A stretch of 64,000 bases of DNA from Anaerolineae bacterium (GCA_018645405.1 JABGOQ010000099.1:16650-80649), one strand, 5' to 3'; counted from the stretch's first letter, positions 8,358 to 16,958 are shown. The notes: generated from the letters alone by a model not told the origin. Numbers and translations: made by a program.

Positions 8358-10361
8358 TTATTCACAGATTTTTTTCTCTATAAAAGTTTGCATTTCTTCA
8401 TCATTTGCGGCGTCTGAAAGAAAATCGCAGGCCTGTTGTGCCATGAAGGCTTCTTCGCGAAGAATGCTGACATAGGGGCGCATTTTTTCTTTTTCACCCA
8501 GATGTGTATAGGCTTCGAGCAGAGGCATCCACTCAATGCTGTCTTCCGGATAGTAGCCGTCTTCAAGTGCCTTTTCCTGGAGTTTGATGACGCTTTCCCA
8601 ATCACCTACTTGGCGGGCGAGAGAGGCTTTCTGATAATAATAGCACCACTTGTGGGAGGGTTCATTCCCAAAAACAACCTGAGGGGGTTCTGGGAAAGCG
8701 GAGTTTACCAAAACATTGTCAAGCTGCGAATGGGGGGCAACAACCATCGTCCGGTGAGAGTCATAAAGCGAAAGCTCTGGCGCATTCCCATCAATTATGC
8801 GAACACAACTATTCTTGGATGTTTGCGCAATGAAAAGCAAATCGTCAAAACCACGAGTCAGGATATTTCCCCTGCGTTCTGGTGTCTCAACACCCTTGCC
8901 AGTAATGATATTGAGTACTGCATCGTTGGTTAATACTGCTGCGGGCAATTTGATCTCTATTGGTGTCTGCTCTTGCTTTTCAGGATAATAGATCAGATTG
9001 GCAGGTCCCCACACAAAATAATCTTCTGAAATGCCAACGCCCGGATAAGATGCTATTAATGTCGTTCCTTCCTGAATATTTGGCGCACGCCAACTTACCT
9101 GCCACCAAAAATCACGAATAACTTCGGTTTCCTTTACCGCACGGATGGCGTTGGCATGATGTGTCATCACGGACACAGCCACAAGGAAGCCGACTAAGGC
9201 CATTCGTAGCGAACGCGAATAAAGCTGCTCAATGATTGCAGCCAGAAGAATGGCAACACCCACAGAAGCAGGTAAGGCATAACGTGAAAAACCTGGGAAG
9301 ACGATGTGACGATTTACCAAAATGACAGGGAGTAGCCCCCCAATAATTGTCAATAACCCGAGCCAATATTCTTCTCGCATCCAACCGTGATTTGAAGTTG
9401 CTTCCCTTTCAACATCATCATCTTTCCCCCAATATAACCCAACAACCACGATCAAAACGACAAAAGCGGCCATCCCAAAACCGATCAAGGTGTCGCTCAA
9501 GCGCATTTGATAGGCGATCGTATATAAGGGGTAGCCCCAAGCCACCAATAATACGTTGATCATATCTTGGATCAAATGAACCAGCCACCAAAGCCCAACC
9601 AGAGGAGATGAAAATAATTGCCCAACCTGAGCACCAATATCTGTAGCGCGACGGTCAGTCTCGAAGATGAATAAACGCCAGATCAAAAAACCACCCGGCG
9701 CAGCGGCAAAAGGCAGCCAGCGAAGCAATGTTGTAGTAAAATTTTCTTTGAACGATTTACCTTTCCCTCTTAACACGAGCATAAGAACAATAGCCAAACG
9801 AAACACTTCCAAGCCAATAAAATACTCCATCTGACTTAGATAAGCCCAACCAAGCAAAATTGACCCAATTGTGAACAAAACACGCGTCTTTGGAGAGGGT
9901 GCCAAAATCGCTTTTACCGTTAATTCAATCGACAAAAGCGCAAGGAAAAGCCCCAAAATATGCGATTGAAAGTCAATCGCATTAACCTGTGAAAGAAAAC
10001 CCGGATAAATTGTAAATAAAATAGAAGCAACTGTTGCAAAAAAGAAACGCTTGGGGAAAAGCATCCTCAAAGTGCCCAAAAGACTCATCCCACCGAGAAA
10101 ACGAAATAAATAAGCAGTGATGTGATAAGGGAGTGGATCCATCCCAAATAAATTGTACAATGGGGCCATAAGAAGGGTGCGCCCAGGTCGGTCTATGCGC
10201 CAGATTTCATAAAAGGCTTTTACTCCCTGAACATGAGCATCGAACATCACATACCAATCATCGTTATAATATCCAAAACTAGCAACTTTTGGCAGGTAAA
10301 CCAATGCCGAGACCAACAATAATAAAAATGATGCGCCCCAAAACTTCTTCTCTAGCTTCAT
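8358..10361 (-). CDS. GT-C-like membrane protein with soluble TPR-like tail (paralog 1 of 3)
   Basis: A 667-residue polytopic protein. After the first helix it has YYNDDWYVMF (D34-D35), then RPGRTLLMAPLYNLFG, about eleven membrane segments to residue ~410, and a soluble C-terminal region of about 250 residues. The tail ends with a helical-repeat-like block: NEPSHKWCYYYQKASLAR, GDWESVIKLQEKAL, DSIEWMPLLEAYTHLGEKEK. Paralogs at 11020-13056 and 28748-30739 share the DDW loop, the RP.R.....P motif and this tail. The first-loop acidic pair points to GT-C glycosyltransferase activity; polymerase or ligase functions are alternatives. The ATG overlaps the preceding stop as ATGA. Confidence 0.7.
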   Translation of the reverse strand: MKLEKKFWGASFLLLLVSALVYLPKVASFGYYNDDWYVMFDAHVQGVKAFYEIWRIDRPGRTLLMAPLYNLFGMDPLPYHITAYLFRFLGGMSLLGTLRMLFPKRFFFATVASILFTIYPGFLSQVNAIDFQSHILGLFLALLSIELTVKAILAPSPKTRVLFTIGSILLGWAYLSQMEYFIGLEVFRLAIVLMLVLRGKGKSFKENFTTTLLRWLPFAAAPGGFLIWRLFIFETDRRATDIGAQVGQLFSSPLVGLWWLVHLIQDMINVLLVAWGYPLYTIAYQMRLSDTLIGFGMAAFVVLIVVVGLYWGKDDDVEREATSNHGWMREEYWLGLLTIIGGLLPVILVNRHIVFPGFSRYALPASVGVAILLAAIIEQLYSRSLRMALVGFLVAVSVMTHHANAIRAVKETEVIRDFWWQVSWRAPNIQEGTTLIASYPGVGISEDYFVWGPANLIYYPEKQEQTPIEIKLPAAVLTNDAVLNIITGKGVETPERRGNILTRGFDDLLFIAQTSKNSCVRIIDGNAPELSLYDSHRTMVVAPHSQLDNVLVNSAFPEPPQVVFGNEPSHKWCYYYQKASLARQVGDWESVIKLQEKALEDGYYPEDSIEWMPLLEAYTHLGEKEKMRPYVSILREEAFMAQQACDFLSDAANDEEMQTFIEKKICE

Positions 10362-11023
10362 TTTTGCTTCCTCTTCAAAATATCCGCAATTTCAAAATCG
10401 GATTCTTCGTCAATATCCACAGCTTCAATAGCAGGGATTTCAAACATCAGCGGATTTTTGCCAACACGATGATTGTACTGAATCAGATTTTCACGCGTAA
10501 ATAAATAGATGCAGGAATTCTCTTCATAGACGGGAGGTAAGTCCTGCGTTTGGATGAGTTCTTCGGGATCATGATTGATGGCTTCTCCGTGACGATCGTA
10601 TAAGCGGGTTTGCCACCGTGTTACCGAAAATAGCGAGTCGTGAGCAGGATGCCCTTCGAGAAATGCCCTAATCCCGGCAGATACCGTTTCAGCACGCAAT
10701 AGCGGATTTGTGCTATGCGTCTGCAAATAAAAATCTGCATCCACTTGCTCGGTATCGTAGAGCAGGATGTCGTTCATCGGGCGGTCATCTTCCCGCAAAT
10801 GCTCTGGGCGATTGATGATGACCACATCTGGGAAATGCTCACGCAAACCATCCATAATGGGTTGAGAATCCGTATCCACAACGATAATATCAATTTCGGG
10901 GACGGATTCCAATGTCTCAATAATATGATGAAAAAGCGGTTTTCCTGCCAATTCACGGTAATTTTTCCCCGGCACACGCTGAGAGTGATGTCGCATGGGG
11001 ACAAGTGCAGCGATTTTTGTCAT
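10358..11023 (-). CDS. Acylneuraminate/KDO-type cytidylyltransferase
   Basis: A 221-residue protein of the CMP-sugar synthetase family. The N-terminal LVPMRHHSQRVPGKNYRELA is a variant of the nucleotide-binding P(A/M)R..S.R.PGKN loop, and DFYLQTHSTNPLLRAET is the conserved central motif of NeuA/KdsB-like enzymes. It should activate a nonulosonic or 2-keto-3-deoxy acid as the CMP derivative. This is a second enzyme of the type; the other, fused to a HAD phosphatase, is at 21642-22865. It is coupled by ATGA overlaps to large membrane proteins on both sides. Two CMP-transferases suggest two different activated acids or two biosynthetic branches. Confidence 0.85.
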   Translation of the reverse strand: MTKIAALVPMRHHSQRVPGKNYRELAGKPLFHHIIETLESVPEIDIIVVDTDSQPIMDGLREHFPDVVIINRPEHLREDDRPMNDILLYDTEQVDADFYLQTHSTNPLLRAETVSAGIRAFLEGHPAHDSLFSVTRWQTRLYDRHGEAINHDPEELIQTQDLPPVYEENSCIYLFTRENLIQYNHRVGKNPLMFEIPAIEAVDIDEESDFEIADILKRKQK

Positions 11024-13056
11024 GGGAGAAAAGCCTCACATTTAAGTTTGTCTTGCACATCCTGAAGCACAGTTTCGGGAGCGTTTTCTTTGTCCATATT
11101 TTGCCATACTTGGCATAAATAAGGTCCCATTCGCTCAGAGATGAGATTTGCCCGAAAAGTTAGTTTTTTAGCTTTGAGCCAATCGCTTTCATGAGCAAAT
11201 GCTTCTATAAATGGAATATATTCAACACCATGGTTTGGAAGCTCGTTCTTTTTTTCTGCTGCATCCCATAATTTTGTAACTTCTTGCCAATCTTCTTGTT
11301 GGCGAGCAAGGTCGGCTTTTTCGTAAAAATAGCATCTATTATGGGCTGGCTCTTTGCCAAAAATTGCTTCAAGTGGCAGAGCATCATCATTAGCTTTTAT
11401 TCTGCTGATATTCGATGTAGGAAGAAACTCGTGCATTAACGGTGTTAGTAAACGATTGTCTTTATCTTCTGGTCGTAATACCCATAAGCATTGTAATTTT
11501 TCTGGCTCAAAAAGAATAGCAAAACTGTTTAGGCTACTTCCCCTAAAATCTGAGGCATATTTCTGATATTCTAAAGTGTTCCCTGCTCTAAAATCTTCCC
11601 ATTTGCCAAGGCGTTCATTAGAGACATACAACCAATAGTTCATATCTGCTAAATTGTCGTTGCTTTGATATAAAGTATTAATAGCAAAAGAAGTAGGGTA
11701 AACACCCATAAAAAAAAGAAATTCACTATCTGCTAGAAGAGCTGTCTTAGATTCTATTTCAGGTGCACGCCAAAAAAGTTCCCAATAAAAACGGCTTTGT
11801 TTCTCCCAAGAAGCTTTATATTGAAAGGCCGTGCGCATATTCGTTCCAATAGCAAGAGAAATCATTATTCCTAAAATCAGGATGATATGACTTTCTTTAC
11901 GGAAAAATTTATAGATAAGCCCGACCCAAACCATGCCTGCGCCAAAGAGCGATGCCATCGTGAAGCGGTCATTCCATAACGGATTGGATGTGTGTACTGT
12001 TTTCCCAACAGCCCAACCAGGCAAAACACCCAGAAGAACTGAAATTAGACCAAGAAGAATCATTCCTTTTGCCCAGTCATCGGGCTTTTTTTTCTTATTC
12101 TCTGGTTCTCTAAGTTTCGAGAAGTAAAGCACAAAAAATATCGTAAAAACCAGCACGTTACCCCAAACAATGAGATTTGAAATCCGTGAAAAAGAAAATA
12201 ACGCAGGTTCAATGGTTCCGTACCAAGCAGTAATTAGGATTTCAGAAAAATCTTGCAACATCGTTTGAAATAAATATACGATCGTTTTTAAAGGCTCTTC
12301 AAATAGTTGATACAAAATAACAGGAGTATTGCGATCGTAGCTAAATGTTTCAGCAAAAGACAAACGAAAAGCAATATAAATACCAAGAATAAGAAGAAAA
12401 GGAAAACTCGTTTTGAGTGTACTTATTAAACGCTCTCGTAAAGATTTGTTTTTAAAGATTGCAAATATTAAAAAGGGTCTTAGAAACTCTAAACCGACAA
12501 AATACTCTAACATCAGCAAATGCGCTATCTCTAAAAGCAATGAAATAACCATCAGTATTGAAAAATAACGTGGATTATCAAGTGCCTTTAGCATCGCCCA
12601 GATAGAGAGCATATAGACCAAATACATTGCCCAATGAAGAGCAAACATTACAGACATAGGTTGAAGCAAAAAAGCAGGGTAAATTAAGAAAAACAAGGCA
12701 ACGATAGCATTTCTTTTTTGCTCTTCTTTCCAAACTATATTCAAAATTTCCCAAAAGCTAAAAGCGATAAGGAAACGTAAAATCAATACACTAATATGCC
12801 ACCCTGCTGGATTAACACCTAATATTTTAAAGAAAGGCGCGTAAACTAAAAAAGCAAAGGGGCGACTATCTGTAAACAAGAACTGTTTTAGCCCCTCAAC
12901 CTCGCCTTGTGAAAAATAATAAATATGGTGCCAGTCGTCTTGATAAAATCCCAACCACGGGATTAGTAAACCAAAAGCCCACACAGTGGTTAAAAAAAAG
13001 AACCACGGAATGGTTTTCTCACTCAAACTAAAGTTTTTAAGGTCTTTCAATTTCAT
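11020..13056 (-). CDS. GT-C-like membrane protein with soluble TPR-like tail (paralog 2 of 3)
   Basis: A 678-residue polytopic protein with the first-loop motif FYQDDWHHIYYF (D40-D41), SRPFAFLVYAPFFKILG, about eleven hydrophobic segments and a soluble tail. The tail contains GKEPAHNRCYFYEKADLAR and DWQEVTKLWDAAEK, matching the paralogs at 8358-10361 and 28748-30739. The body is more diverged and more AT-rich than its paralogs. A glycosyltransferase role in glycan assembly is inferred from topology and the acidic pair. It starts three bases after the ACT-domain gene and overlaps the cytidylyltransferase as ATGA. Confidence 0.7.
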   Translation of the reverse strand: MKLKDLKNFSLSEKTIPWFFFLTTVWAFGLLIPWLGFYQDDWHHIYYFSQGEVEGLKQFLFTDSRPFAFLVYAPFFKILGVNPAGWHISVLILRFLIAFSFWEILNIVWKEEQKRNAIVALFFLIYPAFLLQPMSVMFALHWAMYLVYMLSIWAMLKALDNPRYFSILMVISLLLEIAHLLMLEYFVGLEFLRPFLIFAIFKNKSLRERLISTLKTSFPFLLILGIYIAFRLSFAETFSYDRNTPVILYQLFEEPLKTIVYLFQTMLQDFSEILITAWYGTIEPALFSFSRISNLIVWGNVLVFTIFFVLYFSKLREPENKKKKPDDWAKGMILLGLISVLLGVLPGWAVGKTVHTSNPLWNDRFTMASLFGAGMVWVGLIYKFFRKESHIILILGIMISLAIGTNMRTAFQYKASWEKQSRFYWELFWRAPEIESKTALLADSEFLFFMGVYPTSFAINTLYQSNDNLADMNYWLYVSNERLGKWEDFRAGNTLEYQKYASDFRGSSLNSFAILFEPEKLQCLWVLRPEDKDNRLLTPLMHEFLPTSNISRIKANDDALPLEAIFGKEPAHNRCYFYEKADLARQQEDWQEVTKLWDAAEKKNELPNHGVEYIPFIEAFAHESDWLKAKKLTFRANLISERMGPYLCQVWQNMDKENAPETVLQDVQDKLKCEAFLP

Positions 13057-13059
13057 AAG

Positions 13060-13446
13060 TTAATTCTCAAAAATATATCCTGCTTTTTCTAAAGCATTTT
13101 TGGCAGTAGCTAAAACCTTAGATTTAACCAAAACATAATCTGTATCATAAGTTGAAAGTGCAAAAATGCTTATTTTTGCCTCAGCCAAGATACCAGAGAT
13201 TTTAGCTAAAATCCCTGTGATCGCAAAATCAAGCGGACCCAATACTTTTATACAAGCCCAGCCATCTTCACTTTTCTCACTTGAGACAGAAAGATGAGCA
13301 TCACAAACAATGGATAACTCCTCATTTGTTCGTGTAATTGAGAAGAAATCACCTTTCAACACACTCGTGGGAATATCCTGTTCTGGTGAGAAACGATGAA
13401 TTGTATACTCTTCATCAAGTATTGCTAAGGTCAGTTTAGTTTTCAT
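13060..13446 (-). CDS. ACT-domain protein (CASTOR/ACT_7-like)
   Basis: A 128-residue soluble protein. The middle and C-terminus (GPLDFAITGILAKISGILAE, then SIFALSTYDTDYVLV) form a recognisable ACT domain, the small-molecule-binding fold found in amino-acid-controlled enzymes. The N-terminal half has a second related beta-rich unit, the arrangement of the paired ACT domains of the CASTOR-like family. No catalytic domain is fused. It overlaps the GT2 gene before it by 11 bases and precedes a large GT-C gene by three, so it is co-translated with glycan enzymes. A ligand-sensing or stabilising role is possible; the ligand is unknown. Confidence 0.8.
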   Translation of the reverse strand: MKTKLTLAILDEEYTIHRFSPEQDIPTSVLKGDFFSITRTNEELSIVCDAHLSVSSEKSEDGWACIKVLGPLDFAITGILAKISGILAEAKISIFALSTYDTDYVLVKSKVLATAKNALEKAGYIFEN

Positions 13447-14371
13447 ATTCTATCTTTTCAACAGCACGCGGCGCAGGCGTTTTCTCGGAGAGAATACCGG
13501 GTGGATAATAAAAGCCTTGATGGAGTTGGGCATCAATCTTACCCGAATAATTATAGCCCTGATACGTTCCCCAGTATTGCAAAAAACGAAACCAAAGAAT
13601 ACTTGCCCAATATTGTCTCAGCACATCTTCTCTTTTTGCTTCTAACAAATCAGAATAAGTGCTACTCAACCAAAGACGAATAAAGTTCCACAATGAGAAG
13701 GTGCTGTTCGGCAAAATCTGCTTCATCGCGATTGCTTCACGTCTATAGCGGTTATGGACTTGGGCAGGCTTCTCATCGTGGAGATGGATGATCTCTGCTT
13801 CGGCGGTGTAGGCAATGCCATAACCCTGCTCCATTGCCCAACTGCTCCATGCCAAATCTTCGAGACCCGTTAAGGCCTCGTTATATGGGTGTTGCTCCCA
13901 AAGCGATTTACGAATGGCGGCATTGGCATTATGTGAGTAGGGATGTCCTTGACGGGGCTGGGATATATCGGGGAAATATTGTTTGAAGAATTGATGTTCG
14001 GAATATTGATTGGTCACGCCGCCACGTTGTTTGCCATAGCTGACAGCAAGATTCTCATCATCAAATGGTTTTAGTAATTGCTCTAGCCAATCGGGATAAA
14101 TAGGATAGCAATGTGCGCTAATATTGACAATGAATTCTCCCGTCGCGGCTTCTACGCCATAATTGAGCGAACGACCAAAGGTGAATTTTTCGGGCGTGAT
14201 GTGGACGATTTTTGCTCGGTAGCTCTCAGCAATGGAGACAGTTTCATCGGTGGAGCCAGAATCTACGAGAATGATCTCGACGTCATTGAGATTTTGCTGC
14301 TTGATCCCCTCAAGCAAACGACCAATATCTTTGGCTTCGTTATAGGCGCGGATGACTACTGAGCAGTTCAT
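13436..14371 (-). CDS. GT2 family glycosyltransferase
   Basis: A 311-residue GT-A fold protein. SVVIRAYNEAKDIGRLLEGI and ILVDSGSTDETV (about 34-45) are the classic family 2 nucleotide-binding elements. Where most relatives have an acidic DxD, this one reads NISAHCYPIYPDWLE, and the later GLEDLAWSSWAMEQG supplies the conserved acidic ED motif. The SAH variant is also seen in rhamnosyl- and related transferases by recollection. A C-terminal tail of about 80 aromatic-rich residues follows. It is coupled by ATGA to the S23 gene upstream. Sugar specificity is unknown. Confidence 0.85.
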   Translation of the reverse strand: MNCSVVIRAYNEAKDIGRLLEGIKQQNLNDVEIILVDSGSTDETVSIAESYRAKIVHITPEKFTFGRSLNYGVEAATGEFIVNISAHCYPIYPDWLEQLLKPFDDENLAVSYGKQRGGVTNQYSEHQFFKQYFPDISQPRQGHPYSHNANAAIRKSLWEQHPYNEALTGLEDLAWSSWAMEQGYGIAYTAEAEIIHLHDEKPAQVHNRYRREAIAMKQILPNSTFSLWNFIRLWLSSTYSDLLEAKREDVLRQYWASILWFRFLQYWGTYQGYNYSGKIDAQLHQGFYYPPGILSEKTPAPRAVEKIEYEN

Positions 14372-14823
14372 GATGTAATCGGGGAATCGGGAGTTGGGAG
14401 TTGGGAATTGTCTTCCGCATCGTAGAGGGCTTCGTCTTCACGGATATTTTTGCCCTGTTTGCTGCGTTTCAAGTAGCCGATATAGCCGTTGATGAGTTGT
14501 GTCAGTTTTTCGCCATCTTCAGCTAATGAATCAAATAATGATTTTGGAATATAGTTTAACTCCACACACATAACCAGATGGATTAAGGTTTCTTCTAGTG
14601 AACCGCGTGCGATATAACAAAAGCGGATATTGTCTTGGTAGTGAAAACGTCCATAGCCTTCTGCTATATTTGCAGGGATACTATTTGCAGAACGCCTGAT
14701 TTGCTGTGCCATGCTCCACTTTTCTTCCGCTGGAAATAACGGTACGACCTCACGATAAACGCGTAAAGCAAAACCTTTTGCTTTTATCCATGTATTCAAA
14801 GATGCCAAACTTTTAACACTCAT
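14368..14823 (-). CDS. Four-helix-bundle protein, 23S rRNA intervening-sequence (S23) family
   Basis: A 151-residue all-alpha protein. The segment RRSANSIPANIAEGYGR (near residues 43-59) is the hallmark of the S23/bAvd family, and LEETLIHLVMCVEL fits the following helix. Relatives are encoded within rRNA intervening sequences or serve as accessory proteins of diversity-generating retroelements; free-standing copies like this have no settled function. No reverse transcriptase is in the window. The last 12 residues come from a short intergenic repeat, and an inverted copy of that repeat precedes the start, so the gene may have arrived as a small unit. It is the one member of this operon with no evident glycan role. 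Confidence 0.85.
   Translation of the reverse strand: MSVKSLASLNTWIKAKGFALRVYREVVPLFPAEEKWSMAQQIRRSANSIPANIAEGYGRFHYQDNIRFCYIARGSLEETLIHLVMCVELNYIPKSLFDSLAEDGEKLTQLINGYIGYLKRSKQGKNIREDEALYDAEDNSQLPTPDSPITS
14379..14410. repeat. GGGAATTGGGAGTTGGG-type short repeat, left flank of S23 gene
   Basis: Tandem near-copies of ggga(a/g)t(t/c)ggg run through this stretch. They encode the low-complexity C-terminus of the S23 protein (NSQLPTPDSP). An inverted counterpart lies at 14828-14866 on the other side of the gene. Confidence 0.65.
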
Positions 14824-14827
14824 CTAC

Positions 14828-14866
14828 AACCAATTCCCAATTCACAATTCCCAATCTACCAATCCC
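14828..14866. repeat. CAATTCCCAATT-type short repeat, right flank of S23 gene
   Basis: Near-tandem units of caattccca(a)t/cacaattccc occupy the gap between the S23 start and the sulfotransferase stop. They are the inverted counterpart of 14379-14410. Confidence 0.65.
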
Positions 14867-15755
14867 CATCCTCTTCATAGCCCAATTTGATCAACAAGTC
14901 CCCAGCCACATCTTTGAAGATGCGTTTATGCTCATCGGTGAAATACTTCTTCCATTCGCCGGTTTTGCCAGAGCGGAAGGTGGGCGAGTTTTTGGGGTTG
15001 ATGCTTTCTTCGAGTATGTCTATTGCTTTTTCACGCTCTATGGACAGATTTGGGATACGTTTGGCTACATGGTCAAAAACTTTACCCAAAGTAACACGGC
15101 GATTATGAATGAAGTCTTCAAAGTGAAGAGGTAGAACTTCGGGGCGATCGAGCCAATCGGTGTAGAAGGAAAAGCGTTCGGCGATGTTGGGGAATTCCAC
15201 ATCTGCTTCTGGGAGGCCGAGGATGCTGACGGTGAGGCGTTCTTCGAAGCTGTGCAATTCTTCGGCGTAATATTTATGATGATGGTGATCGGGCAGCATT
15301 TCGGCAATATAGAAAACGTGCGAGACGACGACATCACGGGGGTCGCGGTAGATAAAAAACGGGACAAATTTGGAGGAACAGACCCTCTCTACAACCGGCG
15401 GCCAAGCCAAGAGATGAGCTGCGGTCACATCCAATGGACGCAGAGAATCTAAATAGGCAATGGCTTCGTCCACACTGCGCTTGCGTCCGGTATCCCCATC
15501 ATAAGCCGCAAAACTGACGGGGATATGGTGAGCGAAAGGCGCAAATTCGGAAAACCCGAGCAAGATTTGATTTAGCAGATGCGTGCCGCTTTTGGGAAAG
15601 GAGATGCCGAGCAGGATAGGCCAGTCATTCTCTGGGGCGGTCATTTCAGAAAAGCGAGGACGGCGCGCAGCAGTTTCGGCTCTGTAGGCGTAGATGCGCA
15701 GTTGGTCACGCAGTTTGGGGGGCAGGAGGGCTTTAAGTTTTTTGATTGTGGACAT
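14856..15755 (-). CDS. PAPS-dependent sulfotransferase
   Basis: A 299-residue sulfotransferase-domain protein. GISFPKSGTHLLNQIL (P54-T58) is the 5'-phosphosulfate loop, and FIYRDPRDVVVSH supplies R137 and S145, which bind the 3'-phosphate of PAPS. The C-terminal SGKTGEWKKYF matches the conserved RkGxxGxWK ribose/3'-phosphate motif. It should move sulfate from PAPS to a hydroxyl or amino group of a glycan. No signal peptide is visible, so it would act on a cytoplasmic precursor. A paralog is at 19750-20604 and a PAPS synthase at 26962-28677. As the first gene of the downstream operon it marks the promoter-proximal end, divergent from the PilZ gene. Confidence 0.88.
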   Translation of the reverse strand: MSTIKKLKALLPPKLRDQLRIYAYRAETAARRPRFSEMTAPENDWPILLGISFPKSGTHLLNQILLGFSEFAPFAHHIPVSFAAYDGDTGRKRSVDEAIAYLDSLRPLDVTAAHLLAWPPVVERVCSSKFVPFFIYRDPRDVVVSHVFYIAEMLPDHHHHKYYAEELHSFEERLTVSILGLPEADVEFPNIAERFSFYTDWLDRPEVLPLHFEDFIHNRRVTLGKVFDHVAKRIPNLSIEREKAIDILEESINPKNSPTFRSGKTGEWKKYFTDEHKRIFKDVAGDLLIKLGYEEDGDW

Positions 15756-15825
15756 TTTTACTCTCTATCTATTGCAAAAGTTTAGTCGCTGGCAATTGTA
15801 TCAGGTGTTCGAGATTCTTTCAGCG

Positions 15826-15855
15826 TTCAACAAAGTCGAAAACTTGTTGTATAAT
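15826..15855 (+). promoter_or_regulatory. Likely promoter of the PilZ gene
   Basis: A perfect TATAAT -10 box at 15850-15855 has an imperfect -35 TTCAAC at 15826-15831 with an 18-base spacer. A leader of about 38 bases with an AGGAG ribosome site precedes the ATG at 15900. Confidence 0.6.
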
Positions 15856-15899
15856 AAAAAAGATGTTGAGATTACTGTGAGATAGAGCAGGAGAATCGC

Positions 15900-16271
15900 A
15901 TGAATGACTATGGTGACCGAAGAAAAGAAGCCCGAAAACTTGTGGTGACATTTACGCTGGTTTATGAATCAAAAAAGGGGAAATTATTAGGCTATTTGCG
16001 TGATCTAACGCTGAACGGCGCACAGGTAAGTGGAAATAAGGAATTGGATATCGGGACAGAGGTTTCCTTATATATTGAGCTTCCAAGCGATCTGCCGGGG
16101 GTAAGAGATGAGTATTTGTATATTGGCGCAAAGGTTGCACGGTGCATTACGGTAACAGAAGAGCCTGCCAGTTATGCAATCGGATTTGAGTTCACTAATT
16201 TGCAACCTGAGCAAATTGAAGTGATAGAAATACTTTTGAAGCGATACCATTTTCAGCATAAGTTGCATTAA
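15900..16271 (+). CDS. PilZ-domain protein, c-di-GMP receptor
   Basis: A 123-residue single-domain PilZ protein. Both c-di-GMP-binding motifs are present: RxxxR as R8-KEA-R12 near the N-terminus and (D/N)x(S/T)xxG as D35-LTLN-G40. The rest is the expected beta barrel. PilZ proteins couple c-di-GMP levels to exopolysaccharide synthesis, motility or adhesion through protein contacts. It is transcribed alone, divergently from the long glycan operon, with its own promoter and a strong terminator. It may therefore be the c-di-GMP input for this glycan locus; that link is inferred from position only. Confidence 0.88.
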   Translation: MNDYGDRRKEARKLVVTFTLVYESKKGKLLGYLRDLTLNGAQVSGNKELDIGTEVSLYIELPSDLPGVRDEYLYIGAKVARCITVTEEPASYAIGFEFTNLQPEQIEVIEILLKRYHFQHKLH

Positions 16272-16284
16272 GTTTCTATAACAT

Positions 16285-16327
16285 AAAAAAACAGGCTGAT
16301 GAGAGTTCTCATCAGCCTGTTTTTTCG
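16285..16327. terminator. Bidirectional rho-independent terminator
   Basis: A perfect 14-bp stem (16291-16304 with 16307-16320) is flanked by an A-run on the left and a T-run on the right. It serves both the PilZ gene and the convergent gene ending at 16312, whose last codons lie inside the stem. Confidence 0.88.
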
Positions 16328-16896
16328 TCTCTGCGTTTTGAGCGCCACTTAATGAATTCTGGCAAAAGAATAAAGAGCATCGCGGGGGTAGAGAGACAAA
16401 TTGCCCCACCACAAAGACCGAAAAATAACTCTACAATGATCCATTCCCCGAACACATCACTCTGCCAAAAGTGGAGGCTCCCGTTTTCACGCAAGGCAAA
16501 AACATAATTTCGGCTCACCCACATTTCAACACGGCACTCTTCTATTTTCTCCGCAACACGCATAAGCGGCAAGCTCGGCGAGCAGGTTGTGTCTTTAACT
16601 TCTATAGGGTCAGGATTATCGTAGCGTACAGGATCGGGGATACTCTGCACCCTCATCCAGCAATCGGATATACAATTTTCGGCATCGGTATATTTGAATA
16701 ACGTACCCGATTCGCTCTCCACCCATAATTGGTCACGTTCAATGGATATCAATTTGGCAACCGGCTCTGGTGAGGCTTCGATCTGTACCCACCCTGCACC
16801 AAACCAATCCCAAATAAAAGCGATGGCTGCTGAGAGTCCTAAAATCCCTCCGATAATTGTGATAAGAAAGGTGAGCGCAAATCGTTTTTTCATCAA
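16312..16896 (-). CDS. Hypothetical membrane protein with external domain
   Basis: A 194-residue protein with an N-terminal hydrophobic segment (about 7-31) and a second near 150-173, followed by a basic cytoplasmic tail. Between them are about 115 residues, probably extracytoplasmic, with four cysteines in CISDC, TTCSPS and EECRV that could form disulfides. The loop has a repeated beta-like pattern (DQLWVESESGTLFKY and NYVFALRENGSLHFW), suggesting a small beta-propeller-like or sensor fold. No family was recognised. It ends inside a shared terminator with the convergent PilZ gene and seems to be a single-gene unit. Confidence 0.65.
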   Translation of the reverse strand: MMKKRFALTFLITIIGGILGLSAAIAFIWDWFGAGWVQIEASPEPVAKLISIERDQLWVESESGTLFKYTDAENCISDCWMRVQSIPDPVRYDNPDPIEVKDTTCSPSLPLMRVAEKIEECRVEMWVSRNYVFALRENGSLHFWQSDVFGEWIIVELFFGLCGGAICLSTPAMLFILLPEFIKWRSKRRDEKTG

Positions 16897-16958
16897 GTTT
16901 TCCGATAGGTTTTAGAAAGGAGAAAGGTATCTAGCGACCTAATAATTTTGTATTTGAA

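Noticed and set aside
14368..14823. Diversity-generating retroelement suggested by the S23/Avd-like protein
   Set aside because: No reverse transcriptase and no template/variable repeat pair are in the window.
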